This document shows, piece after piece, positions 1-5,948 of a DNA stretch of 6,252 nt (position 1 is the stretch's first letter; every line of letters starts with the position of its first letter). Under the pieces are notes generated by a model. It was not told where the DNA came from. It was given only the letters and a program-made list of their open reading frames with translations, and made no database searches. The translations under genes and the position numbers were made by a program. The stretch comes from Lachnospiraceae bacterium (GTDB lineage Bacteria > Bacillota > Clostridia > Lachnospirales > Lachnospiraceae), in the NCBI GenBank assembly GCA_017476305.1, contig JAFVAA010000644.1, positions 1 through 6,252 on the forward strand. The letters run 5' to 3'.

Positions 1-1273
1 CCTGCATATGCTGCTCATTAAAATAATACGCAAAGGTCCTGACGAACTCATTTAACTGGGACTGATAATATGGAATTCCCCGAAAATCCACTGCATCTGA
101 CACTTTGGCATTCACATCACTTAGATCACGTGCCACCGAAGTGCCATCCTTTAAATAAAATGTATATTCGTATGTTCCATTTTCATCTACTTCACACTCG
201 AAATATTTATATTCATATTCGGCATGGTCTACCGTCAGCACTCCATTTTGCTCCGGAATCTGCAGCTTGAACAAATTGCTCCCAAGCTCATTTACATCCG
301 TGACGACGACCTTGACGTCCCCCTTCTTTACAGATGTCTTTCCGGTAAAAATCTCACCGTTATTCCCGTCACGAAGCTCAAAGAGTGCCTGCAGCTTTCC
401 GCCCAGTGCCGTATCATGAATCCCGAAGTCCTGCCCGGTGCTCCAGCGCAGATCATATAAACTGTCAATATCATCCAAAGCGTTGTAGGTGTCTCTCGCC
501 TCATAGCGCAGCAGATTCACATTGTAGGTATCTACCAGAATCGCATTATCCACAGAGACGATGTACTGATTTACTCCTTCATTCTCCTTTGCCTCTCTGT
601 CATTCACATTGATATCTGCCAGTTCGGATAATTTATCCAGAATATATGCCCTCTGGTCGCGTAGATCACACGCTTTTGTTCCATATACCTCTAACGTATT
701 GATCTGCTGCGTCAGGGAAGCGATTTCCTGTGCATAGGCATTGATCTGATCTACAGTATCGGCGATCTGACTGTTTACATCCTTCTGAATTTCCTTCAGT
801 CGGTCTGCTGCCTCATTGATATTCTGCATCAGAAGGTCTGCATATCCCACGACCTCTTTTCTCACCGAAGCGCTCTCTGAATCGGTCGTCCATCCGGACA
901 TTCTTTGCAAAAAGTTATTCATCGAATTCGTAATGGCACCCGAATCCGTAGTCTTCGCATATAACAAATCCTCTATGTCCTTCATAAAGGTACTCGCCGT
1001 TTCATACTTTCCATATTCCGAATTGCTCATACGATACTTCTCATCATAATAGATATCCCTCTGGCTTTCGATACTGATTGCATCTACTCCGGAACCCATC
1101 ATTCCGTATGAGGTTCCCATCTTGATCGGAACGGTCGCCTCCTGATTGACGGTCTGCCTGGAATAGCCTTCCGTCCTTATATTTGCAATATTATGCCCTG
1201 TCGTATTCAGCCATGTATTATAAGTCAGCATTCCCGACCTGGCGATGTTCATTCCAAAAAATGTTCCCGGCAT
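1..1273 (-). CDS. flgK: Second FlgK-type hook-associated protein (HAP1 paralogue), C-terminus cut off by window edge
   Basis: Flagellar hook-associated protein of the FlgK family, expected to be exported by the flagellar type III system and to sit at the hook-filament junction. The frame is open from an ATG at 1273 to the left edge (424 codons). It is placed by an AAGGAGGT ribosome binding site (1280-1287) six bases upstream. The N-terminus carries the rod/hook motif HNIANIRTEGYSRQ (residues 27-40), in which NIAN and GYSRQ are the family signature. A helical D1-like stretch follows at about 85-220, with LRDQRAYILDKLSEL at 204-218, a typical FlgK segment. GGKLQALFELRDGNN (291-305) and QLNEFVRTFAYYFNEQH (406-422) match the FlgK core that packs on the N-terminal helices. 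The first residues (MPGTFFGMNIARSG) differ clearly from the upstream FlgK, so this is a divergent paralogue, not a recent copy. Two cysteines (C202, C360) are unusual for an exported axial protein. The missing C-terminal helix should lie left of the window. Which of the two paralogues is the main HAP1 cannot be told from sequence. Confidence 0.9.
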   Translation of the reverse strand, partial: MPGTFFGMNIARSGMLTYNTWLNTTGHNIANIRTEGYSRQTVNQEATVPIKMGTSYGMMGSGVDAISIESQRDIYYDEKYRMSNSEYGKYETASTFMKDIEDLLYAKTTDSGAITNSMNNFLQRMSGWTTDSESASVRKEVVGYADLLMQNINEAADRLKEIQKDVNSQIADTVDQINAYAQEIASLTQQINTLEVYGTKACDLRDQRAYILDKLSELADINVNDREAKENEGVNQYIVSVDNAILVDTYNVNLLRYEARDTYNALDDIDSLYDLRWSTGQDFGIHDTALGGKLQALFELRDGNNGEIFTGKTSVKKGDVKVVVTDVNELGSNLFKLQIPEQNGVLTVDHAEYEYKYFECEVDENGTYEYTFYLKDGTSVARDLSDVNAKVSDAVDFRGIPYYQSQLNEFVRTFAYYFNEQHMQ

Positions 1274-1279
1274 ATTCTT

Positions 1280-1287
1280 ACCTCCTT
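1280..1287 (-). promoter_or_regulatory. Ribosome binding site of the second flgK
   Basis: AAGGAGGT on the minus strand, six bases before the ATG at 1273. It is a near-perfect match to the 16S anti-Shine-Dalgarno and fixes the start. It is stronger than the site of the first flgK, so this gene probably initiates independently even though it shares a transcript. Confidence 0.85.
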
Positions 1288-1388
1288 GTCTGGCTGCCCG
1301 GCTGTCTGTCCACTCGTCCGGCTGTTTTCCTGCCTGTTCGTCTGCACACCTGCCCACCTGCTTAACTGCCCGCCTGTTCGTCCGCACA
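1285..1388. repeat. Degenerate tetranucleotide repeat (plus-strand NYYG units) between the two flgK genes
   Basis: From 1289 to 1388 the plus strand divides into 25 consecutive four-base units, and 19 of them fit N-Y-Y-G (tctg, gctg, cccg, cctg, ttcg, tccg and so on). Nearly every G falls on the fourth position of this register. The exceptions are tcca, tttt, caca (twice), ccca and ctta. A higher-order repeat lies on top: the 19-base segment at 1332-1350 recurs at 1372-1390 with one mismatch, a period of 40 bases, which is ten units. On the transcribed sense strand the units read C-R-R-N (CAGR-like), so the stretch is very poor in U. It looks like an eroded tetranucleotide microsatellite. Function unknown. 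Confidence 0.75.
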
Positions 1389-1390
1389 CC

Positions 1391-3499
1391 CTATCCTAAT
1401 CTCTCGATAATATGCTCCAGCATTTCATCGATTACTGTAATATACCTGGATGCAGCATTATATGCATGCTGGTACATTAAGAGCGATATCATTTCCTCAT
1501 CCGTCGCAACACCGGACACCTGCTGTCTTTTATCCTCTACACTCTCTGTCAGCCTCTCCTGATTTTCCACCTGGCTCTTCCAAACGCTGCCCTGAATGTC
1601 CAGACCGCTTACCATCGCTTTATAAAGCTGGTCAATATCATATTTTGCCAGGGTATTCGGATCCAACATCGTAGTGGATGCATTCCAGTTTTCAACCATC
1701 CTGCCAAAAACGCCATTGATATCATAGGTTCCGTAATTTCCAAGAGCTTCATTTCCTTTTACCGGAAGATACGAATAATTCTCTAAAATCTTCGGATCCA
1801 CTTCAACGTTCTGCATCGTATACAGAGTGTCGATCTGCATCGGATCCTCCTCTCTGTATACATATAACTTGTATTTATATATGGGTTCGTTGTTCGAATC
1901 CACCTTCAAAGTGCCATCTGCATTTTTCTCCTGCACACGCTGTGTGAGCGCAATCGGAAACCCTTTCTCGCTCTTCACGACATCGCCATTTTCATCTAAA
2001 AGATAAAGCGGTCCAGCGACCTCGTATACATCATAACGGGCTTCGTCCTCTACTGTCCTTCTGACAAAAAGCTCCGTGCCGATCGTCTCATTTTCATCCG
2101 CACCGACCGGACAGCGGGAGGCATCTAACAGTTTGATGTTCTTTAAATCAATCGGCTCTCCGACCGGATCCCCGTTCGTATCCCTGACGATAAGCTTATT
2201 ATTTGACAAATCGATCGTAACCGCTTCCTCATCGGCATTTGTCGCATCAAGCTTTGATAACTGCGTCGCACTTCCATCAGCAGCCATCAGACCGATATTC
2301 GTCTGAAAGCTTGTAACATTTCCATCGGCATCCTTCTCATCGGAATAGCTCAGCTCCACATTCGGAGCAAATGCATCATTGATCGCCACGATCACCTTAT
2401 GCATCAAAAGATCGAACTGTGCTTCCAGCTCCTCCAGCAGACAATTGCCTGTTGTATTATTGTATTCATCTACAGCCTTGCTGTAGGCATAATCACTGAC
2501 ATAATCCTCACGCAATGGAATATCCGTATAATAACCATAGGTTTTTCCGCGTGCCGTCAAAATTCCAAGAAGGGAACCTACATCCGTATTTTTTTCTCTG
2601 GAATACGCTTCATCCAGATGATACACATCACCATATCCGCCAGTTTCCCAGACCACCTCATACATCTTCGGGGTAGGCAGCTCCATGTATCCGTCTTCAT
2701 CCATTCCCGCCCCGGGAATATGATGCTTCACCTCCATCGTCTGTGTCTTTAAATGGTGGACCCTTGTGTCATCTACAAGCGGTGCATTGTTGATACGCAC
2801 CTCTACCATATGATTCGTATGCTCCTTATATTCATAATAGGTATACTTCGCCAGCTCATCCAGCAAAAGATTTCTCTGATCACGATAATCATTCGCATTT
2901 TCAAGACCGGAAGATTCTGCAGTGGCGATCCGCTCATTTAATACCGCAAGCTGATCTGCAATCGAATTAATACGGTCTACCTGCTCCTGAATCTGCGTAT
3001 TCATGCTGACCTGATAATCGCGCATGCCCTGATATATATTTTGTGCTCTTTCCAAAAAAGCCTGTGCATTTGCTATGAATTCTTCGCGAAGCGTAATACC
3101 TTCAGGATTTTTTGACATTTCCTGGATCTGATCCCATAACGTCTGAAGAGAATTCTGAAACTCCACCCCCTCCAGTTCGCCAAGCATATCCTCCATCTCA
3201 TTTTCCGTAGTATAAAGGATATCGTAAAACTCCAAACGCCCCGCCTCGGTACGATACTGTCTGTCTAAAAAAATATCACGAATCTGACGAACCTCTGCCA
3301 CCGTAGAACCGGAGCCGACCTGCAGCGCCGACTTATCGGTAGTCTTAAGTGTCGTATAATACATGTCAGTCTGAATATATTGCTGCCTGGTAAAGCCCGC
3401 CGTTTTCGTATTTCCGACATTATGCGCTGTCGTATTCAAACCAGACTGCGCAGTATTGATACCAGCAACCCCCGCATTAAAACTCGTCAACAAACTCAT
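1391..3499 (-). CDS. flgK: Flagellar hook-associated protein 1, FlgK
   Basis: Structural protein of the hook-filament junction, exported through the flagellar type III apparatus with FlgN as chaperone. It has 702 residues, against roughly 500-550 in Bacillus and enteric FlgK. Start ATG at 3499 is preceded by AGAGGAAG (3503-3510). The N-terminal rod/hook motif is GLNTTAHNVGNTKTAGFTRQQY (20-41). The D1 core follows, with LWDQIQEMSKNPEGITLREEF (121-141), the classic FlgK segment, and YRDQRNLLLDELAKY (205-219). The C-terminal D0/D1 helix is at 615-702, with DEEMISLLMYQHAYNAASRYI (667-687) and the terminal EMLEHIIERLG. The extra length lies mainly in a variable surface region, about 380-570, rich in Asp, Asn, Gly and Glu. 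C353 and C463 are unusual in an axial protein. It lies in the flgM-flgN-flgK operon, 143 bases after flgN and 117 before the second flgK. Family assignment is secure from both conserved ends; the role of the insert is unknown. Confidence 0.95.
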   Translation of the reverse strand: MSLLTSFNAGVAGINTAQSGLNTTAHNVGNTKTAGFTRQQYIQTDMYYTTLKTTDKSALQVGSGSTVAEVRQIRDIFLDRQYRTEAGRLEFYDILYTTENEMEDMLGELEGVEFQNSLQTLWDQIQEMSKNPEGITLREEFIANAQAFLERAQNIYQGMRDYQVSMNTQIQEQVDRINSIADQLAVLNERIATAESSGLENANDYRDQRNLLLDELAKYTYYEYKEHTNHMVEVRINNAPLVDDTRVHHLKTQTMEVKHHIPGAGMDEDGYMELPTPKMYEVVWETGGYGDVYHLDEAYSREKNTDVGSLLGILTARGKTYGYYTDIPLREDYVSDYAYSKAVDEYNNTTGNCLLEELEAQFDLLMHKVIVAINDAFAPNVELSYSDEKDADGNVTSFQTNIGLMAADGSATQLSKLDATNADEEAVTIDLSNNKLIVRDTNGDPVGEPIDLKNIKLLDASRCPVGADENETIGTELFVRRTVEDEARYDVYEVAGPLYLLDENGDVVKSEKGFPIALTQRVQEKNADGTLKVDSNNEPIYKYKLYVYREEDPMQIDTLYTMQNVEVDPKILENYSYLPVKGNEALGNYGTYDINGVFGRMVENWNASTTMLDPNTLAKYDIDQLYKAMVSGLDIQGSVWKSQVENQERLTESVEDKRQQVSGVATDEEMISLLMYQHAYNAASRYITVIDEMLEHIIERLG

Positions 3500-3586
3500 A
3501 AGCTTCCTCTTTTCTTCCTCTAATCATCCATATCAGCAGCCCAAAGAACACTTCACGGATCTAACAGTCATCCACCTTGATAGCAG

Positions 3587-3637
3587 AAAAAAATACACGG
3601 TACGCCCCCGGGGTACTCCGGGCCCATCAAAGCCCGG
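3587..3637 (-). promoter_or_regulatory. GC-rich alternative hairpins and T-run in the flgN-flgK gap (possible attenuator)
   Basis: On the sense strand CCGGGC (3637-3632) pairs with GCCCGG (3623-3618) across an 8-base loop. The CCCGG inside the second arm (3622-3618) can instead pair with CCGGG (3611-3607) across a 6-base loop, so the two stems exclude each other. A further imperfect GTAC/GTAC stem (3616-3600) follows, then six bases, then a run of seven T (3593-3587). The spacing to the T-run is too long for a classic intrinsic terminator, so this is offered only as a possible attenuator or mRNA-processing/stability element that could set flgK output relative to flgM and flgN. Confidence 0.4.
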
Positions 3638-3642
3638 CATAA

Positions 3643-4170
3643 TTACTGTTTTGCATCAAAGCCGCCGACCGTTCCGATTCCGGAACCATATCCATAATTG
3701 GTCGACGTTGCATTTCTATCGTAATTATTTACCCCTGGTGACATCCGTGTACTTTGAATAAAATTCATATTGAATTCTATCATTTCAAGGGAATTTTCTA
3801 TTAAATTTTTATTTTGTTCATTCACTTCGATCAAACGTTTCATCACTATCCTTAGCGAATCATGAAGTGTGATTAATTTTTCTCTTTCTTCCGGCTGCTT
3901 TGCCAATAGCTCCGATAGCGTTTTTAAATCCAGAACACCTGCATCCTTGTTCAGAACAACGCCGATATTCGCGATGACTGCCTCTCTTTTCTTTCCCAGG
4001 GCACTCGCTTTTTCAATCAGCAATTGTTCTTCCTGGGTGACTGCCTCAAGCTCACCCAGATCTCCTTTGACAAGGATCTCCGTTTTTCTCTCAGACACCG
4101 GAATCAATTCCTTATAAATCTCCTTCTCACCCTCCAAGGTAGTGAGAAGATCGTCCATTAAACTAGCCAA
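3643..4170 (-). CDS. flgN: FlgN-family flagellar export chaperone
   Basis: FlgN proteins are small, helical cytoplasmic chaperones that bind the C-terminal helices of FlgK and FlgL and deliver them to the export gate. This 175-residue protein is almost entirely helical and charged from 1 to about 140, with heptad-like segments (MDDLLTTLEGEKEIYKELI, 5-23; EEQLLIEKASALGKKREAVI, 47-66; RIVMKRLIEVNEQNKNLIEN, 107-126), as in the FlgN family (PF05130 from memory). The last 33 residues are a low-complexity Asn/Tyr/Gly-rich tail, probably disordered. The start is taken as TTG at 4170 because GAGGT (4177-4181) sits six bases before it. The in-frame ATG at 4158 would have a spacer of about 18 bases and starts only four residues later. 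It lies 15 bases after flgM and directly before flgK, the classic chaperone-substrate order. Family members share little sequence, so position and helical character carry much of the weight. Confidence 0.88.
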   Translation of the reverse strand: MASLMDDLLTTLEGEKEIYKELIPVSERKTEILVKGDLGELEAVTQEEQLLIEKASALGKKREAVIANIGVVLNKDAGVLDLKTLSELLAKQPEEREKLITLHDSLRIVMKRLIEVNEQNKNLIENSLEMIEFNMNFIQSTRMSPGVNNYDRNATSTNYGYGSGIGTVGGFDAKQ

Positions 4171-4181
4171 AGCACAACCTC
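4171..4181 (-). promoter_or_regulatory. Ribosome binding site that selects the TTG start of flgN
   Basis: GAGGT at 4177-4181 (sense strand) lies six bases before TTG at 4170 within the 15-base flgM-flgN gap. The next in-frame ATG (4158) is too far from any Shine-Dalgarno-like sequence, so the TTG is preferred. A weak start and close spacing suggest translational coupling to flgM. Confidence 0.65.
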
Positions 4182-4185
4182 ATTT

Positions 4186-4464
4186 CTATACAGTGTAGTC
4201 AAAGTACCTGCTCACGATCTTTTCTGCCACTTCCTGTGCAGATACATTATAACTGCCTGACGCGAGCGCCTCCTTCAACTGTGCTACTTTATCTTCGCGG
4301 ACATCAGAGGCTTCTGCAACTGCCTTCTTTGCCACTTGATAATCTTTGGCTGACTGAGAGATTTCATAAGCATCTCTGTTATTTACAGAATCCTGCTTAT
4401 TAAACTTTTTGGCGCCAGACGGTTTATAGATCTGACTGATTTGATTTACTGCTTCCACTCTCAT
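4186..4464 (-). CDS. flgM: Anti-sigma-28 factor FlgM
   Basis: Negative regulator of flagellin synthesis. It binds sigma-28 (SigD/FliA) in the cytoplasm until the hook-basal body is complete, and is then exported so that late genes are switched on. The protein has 92 residues, the usual FlgM size. The N-terminal half (MRVEAVNQISQIYKPSGAKK) is the polar, poorly ordered region. DAYEISQSAKDYQVAKKAVAE (31-51) and DVREDKVAQLKEALASGSYNVSAQEVAEKIVSRYF (54-88) are the conserved sigma-binding helices; VREDKV, LKEAL, GSYNVS and VAEKIVSRY are family hallmarks. The start is set at ATG 4464 because GGTGGTGAT (4477-4469) upstream is a strong Shine-Dalgarno with good spacing. An in-frame GTG at 4476 lies inside that site and would add four residues (MVIK). 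It is the first gene of the flg operon, behind a sigma-28 promoter. Confidence 0.95.
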   Translation of the reverse strand: MRVEAVNQISQIYKPSGAKKFNKQDSVNNRDAYEISQSAKDYQVAKKAVAEASDVREDKVAQLKEALASGSYNVSAQEVAEKIVSRYFDYTV

Positions 4465-4468
4465 TTTA

Positions 4469-4478
4469 ATCACCACCT
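4469..4478 (-). promoter_or_regulatory. Ribosome binding site of flgM (decides the start)
   Basis: AGGTGGTGAT on the sense strand closely matches the complement of the 16S tail (AGGAGGTGAT) with one mismatch, and its core is about eight bases before ATG 4464. It contains the GTG at 4476, which excludes that codon as the likely start. Confidence 0.75.
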
Positions 4479-4492
4479 AACACTTTAATCGG

Positions 4493-4512
4493 TGTGGCGA
4501 ACGTCTGCCACA
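4493..4512 (-). promoter_or_regulatory. Leader hairpin upstream of flgM
   Basis: TGTGGC and GCCACA form a perfect 6-bp stem around an 8-base loop, in the predicted 5' leader between the sigma-28 promoter and the flgM ribosome binding site. It has no T-run, so it is not a terminator. It might affect leader stability or access to the ribosome binding site. Between it and the start the motif GATTAAA occurs twice (4490-4484 and 4471-4465). Confidence 0.4.
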
Positions 4513-4535
4513 ATACAACATTACTTTCATAATAG

Positions 4536-4562
4536 ATATCGGAAGATTTTTTCAATACTTTA
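4536..4562 (-). promoter_or_regulatory. Sigma-28 (SigD-type) promoter of the flgM operon
   Basis: On the minus strand TAAAG (4562-4558) provides the -35 element and CCGATAT (4542-4536) the -10 element. Sixteen bases separate TAAA from CCGATAT. Both match the SigD/sigma-28 consensus (TAAA, about 15, GCCGATAT) except for the leading G, which is T here. The predicted start is near 4529-4530, giving a leader of about 65 bases before flgM. It implies that flgM, flgN and both flgK genes are late, sigma-28-dependent genes, with FlgM feeding back on its own synthesis. Confidence 0.85.
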
Positions 4563-4592
4563 ACCATCACCGGCAGAAATCTTATAAAGTTT

Positions 4593-5855
4593 TTAGGAAA
4601 GCCCGAAATCATCGGTAAAATCAAAGGTCGCAAAATAATCCTTTGGTGTTTCCGCCCGCCGTATGAGTTTTACGCTGCCGTCCTCTTTCAGTAAAAGCTC
4701 TGCAGACTTTAACTTTCCATTGTAATTATATCCCATCGCGAAGCCATGTGCTCCTGCATCATGGATGAACAGATAATCTCCCATGTCAATTTTCGGAAGC
4801 TTCCGGTCTACTGCAAACTTGTCATTATTTTCACACAGGGAACCCGTGACATCATATACGTGATCACATGGTGCATCCTCTTTGCCGAGAACCGTAATAT
4901 GATGATATGCACCATACATCGCCGGCCGCATCAGATTTACGGCACATGCATCCACACCAATATACTCTTTATAGATATGCTTCTCATGGATGGCTTTTAC
5001 GACCAGACCGCCATAAGGACCTAACATAAATCTTCCAAGCTCTGTGAAAATGGACACATCAGAAAGTCCCGCCGGTACCATAAGCTTTTCGAACTGCTTT
5101 CTAACACCCTCCCCGATCAGGGAAATGTCATTCGGTTCCTTATCCGGCGTGTATGGAATTCCAATTCCACCGGAAAGATTGATAAAAGCCAGCTCTACTC
5201 CTGTTTTTTCCTTCACCTCGACCGCCAGCTCAAAAAGAATTCCTGCAAGCGTCGGATAATACTCATTCGTCACCGTATTGGATGCTAAGAACGAATGGAT
5301 TCCAAAACGTTTCGCCCCCATTCCTTTCAACCGGTCAAATGCTTCTATGAGCTGCTCCTTTGTCATTCCATACTTGGCATCTCCGGGGTTGTCCATAATA
5401 TCCGTCCCCATCTGAAATACTCCTCCCGGATTGAAACGACAGCAGATCGTCTCCGGAATTCCTGCTGCCTTCTCCAGAAAATCAATATGCGTGATGTCAT
5501 CCAGGTTGATATACGCATTTAATTCCTTTGCCTTTTTATACTCCTCTGCAGGGGTTACATTGGAAGAAAACATGATATCAGAGCCCTGAAAGCCACATGC
5601 CTCGGAAAGCATCAGTTCTGTCAGGGAGGAGCAGTCCACCCCGCAGCCTTCTTCCTGTAATATCTTTAATATATATGGATTCGGAGTCGCTTTCACGGCA
5701 AAATACTCACGAAACCCTTTATTCCATGAAAAAGCTTCCTTTACTCTTCTGGCATTCTCACGAATCCCCTTTTCATCATAAATATGAAACGGAGTTGGAT
5801 AGGTCTTTACAATTTCTTCAATCTGTTCTTTTGTTACAAATGGTGTTTTTTTCAT
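4593..5855 (-). CDS. lysA: Diaminopimelate decarboxylase-family PLP enzyme (LysA type, variant motifs)
   Basis: Fold-III PLP decarboxylase, expected to convert meso-diaminopimelate to L-lysine and CO2, the last step of lysine synthesis, in the cytoplasm. It has 420 residues, the normal LysA length. Visible landmarks are YFAVKATPNP (51-60) with K55 as the PLP Schiff-base lysine, CGVDCSS (71-77), RFNPGG (140-145), KYGM (161-164), H187 of the PLP-stacking motif, the glycine loop SGGIG (228-232), TELGR (271-275), NLMRPAMYGAYH (307-318), VTGSLCENND (336-345) with the dimer-contributed C341/E342, and DAGAHGFAM (366-374) near NYNG. Several differ from textbook LysA: HxGS is HSFL, EPGR is ELGR, CESxD is CENND and DAGAY is DAGAH. 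Related clostridial proteins carry such forms, from memory, so LysA is still the best call, though another basic or acidic amino acid substrate cannot be excluded. Start ATG 5855 follows AAGGA closely. No clear terminator separates it from flgM, 128 bases downstream. Confidence 0.88.
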   Translation of the reverse strand: MKKTPFVTKEQIEEIVKTYPTPFHIYDEKGIRENARRVKEAFSWNKGFREYFAVKATPNPYILKILQEEGCGVDCSSLTELMLSEACGFQGSDIMFSSNVTPAEEYKKAKELNAYINLDDITHIDFLEKAAGIPETICCRFNPGGVFQMGTDIMDNPGDAKYGMTKEQLIEAFDRLKGMGAKRFGIHSFLASNTVTNEYYPTLAGILFELAVEVKEKTGVELAFINLSGGIGIPYTPDKEPNDISLIGEGVRKQFEKLMVPAGLSDVSIFTELGRFMLGPYGGLVVKAIHEKHIYKEYIGVDACAVNLMRPAMYGAYHHITVLGKEDAPCDHVYDVTGSLCENNDKFAVDRKLPKIDMGDYLFIHDAGAHGFAMGYNYNGKLKSAELLLKEDGSVKLIRRAETPKDYFATFDFTDDFGLS

Positions 5856-5913
5856 CGTTTCCTTCGTCCTTTCTTCCTATTAATATAGTATCTGTTTTTC
5901 TCACACCCTGCCG

Positions 5914-5948
5914 GGAACTGTTGCGTTCCTTGTAAAGTCATAGACTTT
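5914..5948 (-). promoter_or_regulatory. Two small hairpins in the lysA leader
   Basis: In the predicted leader of about 99 bases, AAAGTC and GACTTT (5948-5943 with 5939-5934) form a 6-bp stem with a 3-base loop. Immediately after, GGAAC and GTTCC (5929-5925 with 5918-5914) form a 5-bp stem around a 6-base loop. The leader is too short for the known lysine riboswitch and lacks its conserved core, so no riboswitch is called. The first stem is AT-rich and also followed by T on the plus strand (5946-5951), but no rightward gene ends here. Confidence 0.3.

Noticed and set aside
1044..1057. A 14-base sequence (tcataatagatatc) shared with 4527-4540 at the sigma-28 promoter, hinting at an internal promoter in the second flgK.
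   Set aside because: At 1044-1057 the full CCGATAT is absent and no TAAA lies at the right distance; it simply encodes part of DIYYDEK. Coincidence is likely.
3587..3616. Intrinsic terminator after flgN.
   Set aside because: The last stem is short and mismatched, and six bases separate it from the T-run, so a classic terminator is not supported; kept only as a possible attenuator.
3533..3640. A 35-codon minus-strand ORF starting at ATG 3640, just after flgN (begins MPGFDGPGVPRG).
   Set aside because: No ribosome binding site precedes it, its composition follows the GC hairpin DNA, and nothing in it resembles a known peptide. More likely chance in a structured gap.
4465..4476. GTG at 4476 as the flgM start (adds MVIK).
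   Set aside because: The GTG lies inside the strong Shine-Dalgarno that serves ATG 4464, and FlgM proteins typically begin with the M-R-[IV] residues encoded from that ATG.
70..5935. Plus-strand open frames of 60-117 codons across the flagellar and lysA genes.
   Set aside because: They lie antisense to well-recognised minus-strand genes, lack convincing ribosome binding sites and have no recognisable domains; they are shadows of the real coding frames.
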